From the NCBI GenBank assembly GCA_002500765.1, contig DLSX01000201.1, forward strand, positions 3,402-12,010: 8,609 bases of DNA, written 5' to 3'. This document shows, in pieces, positions 6,257 to 8,609 of this stretch. The translations under genes and the position numbers were made by a program. Numbering within the stretch: the first letter of the stretch is position 1; each line of letters begins with the position of its first letter. The stretch comes from Neorhizobium sp. UBA7851. GTDB taxonomy: Bacteria; Pseudomonadota; Alphaproteobacteria; Rhizobiales; Rhizobiaceae. The notes under the pieces were generated by a model. It searched no databases, was not told the origin of the DNA, and saw only the letters and a list, made by a program, of their open reading frames with translations.

Positions 6257-6751
6257 ATGGCCGCACTCTCCCAAGCCGTCAATTCGCTCTTCCTGAAGGA
6301 GTTCGTCAGCGCGTTCTGCCTGGCGTTCAAATATCTCTTCTTCAGGCAGAAGGCGACGATCAACTACCCGTTCGAAAAGGGTCCGGTCTCTCCGCGCTTC
6401 CGCGGCGAGCATGCGCTTCGCCGTTATCCGAACGGGGAGGAGCGCTGCATTGCCTGCAAGCTGTGTGAGGCCATCTGTCCCGCTCAGGCGATCACCATCG
6501 AGGCAGGTCCGCGCCGCAATGACGGCACCCGCCGCACGGTGCGTTACGACATCGACATGGTGAAATGCATCTATTGCGGTTTCTGCCAGGAAGCCTGCCC
6601 GGTCGATGCGATCGTTGAAGGCCCGAATTTCGAATTTTCGACGGAAACCCGCGAAGAACTGTATTTCGACAAGGCCAAGCTTCTGGAAAACGGCGATCGC
6701 TGGGAGCGGGAGATCGCCCGCAATATCGCGATGGACGCACCTTACCGTTAA
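6257..6751 (+). CDS. nuoI: NADH-quinone oxidoreductase subunit I (NuoI), 2x[4Fe-4S] ferredoxin subunit
   Basis: NuoI (23-kDa/TYKY homologue) relays electrons from NuoG through clusters N6a and N6b to N2 in NuoB, at the cytoplasmic face of the membrane. The 164 residues are the usual length for alphaproteobacteria. An amphipathic N-terminal region (about 9-30, LFLKEFVSAFCLAFKYLFFR) contacts the membrane domain. Two classic ferredoxin motifs follow: Cys64, Cys67, Cys70, Cys74 (CIACKLCEAICP) and Cys104, Cys107, Cys110, Cys114 (CIYCGFCQEACP). The conserved end of the second module, CPVDAIVEGPNFEFSTETRE, is intact. The ATG at 6257 has a well-placed ribosome binding site, GGAG at 6246-6249, seven bases upstream. 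All eight cluster ligands are present. Confidence 0.99.
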   Translation: MAALSQAVNSLFLKEFVSAFCLAFKYLFFRQKATINYPFEKGPVSPRFRGEHALRRYPNGEERCIACKLCEAICPAQAITIEAGPRRNDGTRRTVRYDIDMVKCIYCGFCQEACPVDAIVEGPNFEFSTETREELYFDKAKLLENGDRWEREIARNIAMDAPYR

Positions 6752-6761
6752 GGCTGTGTCT

Positions 6762-6782
6762 GCCGGCGGCTTCGTCGCCGGC
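6762..6782 (+). other. Strong stem-loop after nuoI
   Basis: GCCGGCG (6762-6768) pairs perfectly with CGCCGGC (6776-6782), with a seven-base loop (GCTTCGT) that can close further. It starts 11 bases after the nuoI stop. A terminator would need a T-run, and GAAATGAGG follows instead, so read-through to nuoJ is expected. The likely roles are RNA 3'-end protection or a processing site. Its seven G/C pairs make it the most G+C-rich hairpin in the window. Confidence 0.5.
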
Positions 6783-6797
6783 GAAATGAGGTAAGTG

Positions 6798-6819
6798 CCG
6801 ATGTCAAACAAGGCATCGG
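6798..6819 (+). other. Second stem-loop in the nuoI-nuoJ spacer
   Basis: CCGATGTC (6798-6805) pairs with GGCATCGG (6812-6819), eight pairs including one T-G wobble, around the loop AAACAA. The stem contains the ATG at 6801 of a tiny ORF with a good ribosome binding site just outside it. Folding would therefore hide that start codon. The pairing is seen directly. A regulatory role is inference. Confidence 0.4.
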
Positions 6820-6839
6820 TCGGACGGGGCGGGCGCTAA
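6801..6839 (+). CDS. Possible 12-residue leader ORF before nuoJ
   Basis: An ATG at 6801 opens a 12-codon frame (MSNKASVGRGGR) ending TAA at 6837-6839, 35 bases before nuoJ. Unlike the other tiny frames in this window it has a plausible ribosome binding site, TGAGG at 6787-6791, nine bases upstream. Its start codon is inside the stem at 6798-6819. The peptide is basic and glycine-rich and resembles nothing I know. It could be a leader that tunes nuoJ translation, or chance. Confidence 0.2.
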   Translation: MSNKASVGRGGR

Positions 6840-6844
6840 GGCCC
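6831..6844 (+). other. Weak third stem-loop in the nuoI-nuoJ spacer
   Basis: GGGC (6831-6834) pairs with GCCC (6841-6844) around a six-base loop, GCTAAG, which contains most of the stop codon of the 12-codon ORF. Four pairs alone are weak. It is noted because it is the third hairpin in a row in this 123-base spacer and sits 17 bases before the nuoJ ribosome binding site (GAGAAGG, 6861-6867). Confidence 0.2.
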
Positions 6845-6874
6845 GATCTCGACGAGGGACGAGAAGGCACGACG

Positions 6875-7489
6875 ATGGGTCTGCACGCACTATTCTTTTA
6901 TCTGTTCGCGTTCGTCGCCGTGGCGTCGGCGTTCATGGTCATTTCGGCCAGGAACCCGGTCCATTCGGTTCTGTTCCTGATCGTGGTCTTCTTCAACGCG
7001 GCGGGCCTCTTCCTGCTGACGGGGGCGGAATTCATCGCGATGATCCTGCTGGTCGTCTATATCGGCGCGGTCGCGGTTCTCTTCCTCTTCGTCGTCATGA
7101 TGCTCGATGTCGATTTCGCCGAACTGAAAGCCGGCGTGCTGCAATATGCGCCGATCGGCATGCTGGTCGGCCTGATCGTTGCCGCCGAACTGATCCTCGT
7201 GGTCGGCTCGAGCGTGCTTTCGCCGCAGGCCGCAAGTTCGATCACCATGCCGATCCCCGATCCGGCCGAACGCTCGAACACCGCCGCCCTCGGCGACGTG
7301 CTCTACACCCACTACGTCTATTATTTCCAGATCGCCGGCCTGGTGCTTCTTGTCGCAATGATCGGTGCGATCGTGCTGACGCTGCGTCACCGCCAGAACA
7401 TCAAGCGCCAGGACATTTCGCGCCAGGTCGCCCGCACGCCGGAAACCGCCATCGAGGTGGTCAAGGTCAAGCCGGGCCAGGGCCTCTGA
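6875..7489 (+). CDS. nuoJ: NADH-quinone oxidoreductase subunit J (NuoJ), membrane subunit
   Basis: NuoJ (ND6 homologue) is a five-helix inner-membrane subunit between the quinone site and the pump modules. Its third helix takes part in conformational coupling. The 204 residues show helices at about 4-22, 28-48, 53-76, 92-111 and 149-170. Conserved features include RNPVHSVLFLIVVFFNAAG (26-44), Glu52 in LTGAEFIAM, and the VYIGAVAVLFLFVVMMLDVD stretch (61-80), whose Tyr62 and glycine mark the flexible helix-three region, followed by acidic Asp78 and Asp80. The C-terminal 35 residues are polar and charged. The ATG at 6875 has a good ribosome binding site, GAGAAGG at 6861-6867, seven bases upstream. 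It follows the longest spacer in the window, so it may be more independently translated than its neighbours. Confidence 0.98.
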   Translation: MGLHALFFYLFAFVAVASAFMVISARNPVHSVLFLIVVFFNAAGLFLLTGAEFIAMILLVVYIGAVAVLFLFVVMMLDVDFAELKAGVLQYAPIGMLVGLIVAAELILVVGSSVLSPQAASSITMPIPDPAERSNTAALGDVLYTHYVYYFQIAGLVLLVAMIGAIVLTLRHRQNIKRQDISRQVARTPETAIEVVKVKPGQGL

Positions 7490-7514
7490 GGAAGCGGGAG
7501 CAAGGAACAGAAAA

Positions 7515-7823
7515 ATGGAAATCGGTCTTTCCCACTACCTCACGGTCAGCGCCATCCTCTTCACGCTCGGCGTTTTCGGCATCTTCCTGAACCGCAAGAA
7601 CGTCATCATCATCCTGATGTCGATCGAGCTTATCCTGCTCGCGGTCAATCTCAACATGGTCGCCTTCTCGTCGTTCCTCAACGACATCGTCGGCCAGGTC
7701 TTTGCTTTGTTCATTTTGACCGTCGCGGCTGCGGAAGCCGCCATCGGTCTTGCAATTCTTGTCGTCTTCTACCGCAACCGCGGCTCGATCGCCGTCGACG
7801 ACGTCAATGTGATGAAGGGCTGA
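7515..7823 (+). CDS. nuoK: NADH-quinone oxidoreductase subunit K (NuoK), membrane subunit
   Basis: NuoK (ND4L homologue) is a small three-helix subunit with helices at about 3-24, 28-50 and 61-86. Two buried glutamates essential to the family's proton path are present: Glu38 (ILMSIELILLAVNLN) and Glu74 (TVAAAEAAIGLAI). The 102 residues are the typical length. The start ATG at 7515 is preceded by AAGGAA (7502-7507) at good spacing, 25 bases after nuoJ. It ends seven bases before nuoL. All expected landmarks are intact and its codon use matches the other nuo genes. Confidence 0.99.
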   Translation: MEIGLSHYLTVSAILFTLGVFGIFLNRKNVIIILMSIELILLAVNLNMVAFSSFLNDIVGQVFALFILTVAAAEAAIGLAILVVFYRNRGSIAVDDVNVMKG

Positions 7824-7830
7824 TCGGGTC

Positions 7831-8609
7831 ATGATCTACAAGCTTATCGTCTTTCTTCCTCTTGTCGGTTTTCTGATCGCAGGCCTGTTCGGCCGCCAGA
7901 TCGGCGCCAAGGCATCTGAATTCGTCACCTGCGGCCTGATGGCGATCGTCGTCGTCCTGTCCTGGATCGTCTTCTTCCAGGTGGCGCTCGGTTCCCAGGA
8001 AACCATGAGCGTCGAAGTCCTGCGCTGGATTCAGTCCGGCAATATCGACGTCTTCTGGGCGCTGCGCATCGACACGCTGACGGCGGTCATGTTCGTCGTC
8101 GTCAACACGGTGTCCTTCCTCGTGCATGTCTATTCGATCGGCTACATGCACACCGATCCGCACCGCCCTCGCTTCTTCGCCTATCTGTCGCTCTTCACCT
8201 TCACGATGTTGATGCTCATCACGTCGGACAACCTGCTGCAGATGTTCTTTGGCTGGGAAGGCGTCGGTCTCGCATCCTATCTGCTGATCGGCTTCTGGTA
8301 CGACCGCCCCTCGGCAAACGCTGCGGCGATGAAGGCCTTTATCGTCAACCGCGTCGGTGACTTCGGCTTCATGCTCGGCATCGCCGCCGTCTTCGTCATG
8401 TTCGGCTCGATCAATTTCGAAACTATTTTCGCCAATGCCGGCACCTATCTGCCGGCCGAAGGATCTCCGGATGCCGCCCGCGTCGTCTTCGACGTCTTCG
8501 GCCTGACGCTGACCCGCGAAGGTGCCGTGACGATCGCCTGCCTGCTGCTCTTCATGGGCGCGATGGGCAAGTCGGCGCAGTTCCTGCTGCACACCTGGCT
8601 GCCGGACGC
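7831..8609 (+). CDS. nuoL: NADH-quinone oxidoreductase subunit L (NuoL), N-terminal 259 residues
   Basis: NuoL (ND5 homologue) is the distal antiporter-like proton pump of complex I, related to Mrp Na+/H+ antiporter subunits. The frame opens at the ATG at 7831 (MIYKLIVFLPLVGFLIAG), seven bases after nuoK, and runs off the right edge two bases into codon 260. Hydrophobic helices fill the visible part. Landmarks include LRIDTLTAVMFVVVNTVSFL, VHVYSIGYM near 99-106, the essential glutamate Glu143 in FFGWEGVGLASYLLIGFWY, the NRVGD motif at 173-177, Lys247 in FMGAMGKSAQFLLHTWLPD, and His254. The nearest ribosome binding site is GAAGGG at 7814-7819, within nuoK, so coupling to nuoK is likely. The rest of the gene, with the long lateral helix expected at the C-terminus, lies outside the window. 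Confidence 0.98.
   Translation, partial: MIYKLIVFLPLVGFLIAGLFGRQIGAKASEFVTCGLMAIVVVLSWIVFFQVALGSQETMSVEVLRWIQSGNIDVFWALRIDTLTAVMFVVVNTVSFLVHVYSIGYMHTDPHRPRFFAYLSLFTFTMLMLITSDNLLQMFFGWEGVGLASYLLIGFWYDRPSANAAAMKAFIVNRVGDFGFMLGIAAVFVMFGSINFETIFANAGTYLPAEGSPDAARVVFDVFGLTLTREGAVTIACLLLFMGAMGKSAQFLLHTWLPD

Noticed and set aside
6762..6790. Rho-independent terminator after nuoI
   Set aside because: The stem is strong but is followed by GAAATGAGG with no T-run, and the operon continues 92 bases later with nuoJ.
7804..8592. A 262-codon minus-strand frame opposite nuoL
   Set aside because: Its composition is extremely rich in Asp, Glu, Gln, Arg and His, which is the expected antisense of hydrophobic membrane-protein codons. 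The + strand NuoL motifs are unambiguous.
1..8609. A hidden defence system, mobile element, CRISPR array or biosynthetic cluster
   Set aside because: Every large stretch is accounted for by complex I genes. I saw no transposase, integrase, direct-repeat array or attachment-site-like duplication.

Overview
The window is an internal piece of a nuo operon, which encodes proton-pumping NADH:quinone oxidoreductase (respiratory complex I). All recognisable genes lie on the + strand in the order nuoD (3' end only), nuoE, a small coiled-coil gene, nuoF, nuoG, nuoH, nuoI, nuoJ, nuoK and nuoL (5' part only). Gene order, high G+C content, strong third-position G/C bias and protein style point to an alphaproteobacterium of the Rhizobiales, most likely a member of the Rhizobiaceae (Rhizobium/Agrobacterium group). 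The evidence includes a NuoG without cysteine ligands for cluster N7 and a NuoE with a long C-terminal extension. The genus is an inference from memory of such proteins, not from a search.

Layout: 1-198 is the end of NuoD (quinone-site subunit of the connecting module). 198-278 is a possible 26-codon ORF sharing one base with the nuoD stop. 285-2992 holds the NADH-input genes nuoE and nuoF, with the 77-codon coiled-coil gene tightly packed between them. An 88-nt spacer with two perfect hairpins precedes nuoG (3081-5162). nuoH (5164-6216) follows nuoG after one base. A 40-nt spacer leads to nuoI (6257-6751). A 123-nt spacer with three possible hairpins and a 12-codon ORF separates nuoI from nuoJ (6875-7489). 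nuoK (7515-7823) and nuoL (from 7831, running off the right end) complete the window. There is no stretch over 300 bases without a gene.

How the genes work together: NuoF oxidises NADH with FMN and passes electrons through the iron-sulfur clusters of NuoE/F/G, then NuoI, towards the quinone site formed by NuoD and NuoH (with NuoB, outside the window). The released energy is coupled to proton translocation by the membrane subunits NuoH, J, K and L (with M and N presumably downstream). No promoter, rho-independent terminator, tRNA, mobile element, CRISPR array or defence gene could be supported.

The core of the window is ordinary. The parts worth a second look are accessory: the helix-hairpin-helix-like tail on NuoE, the coiled-coil protein inserted between nuoE and nuoF, and the structured spacers with tiny ORFs. 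All residue and base positions were counted by hand.
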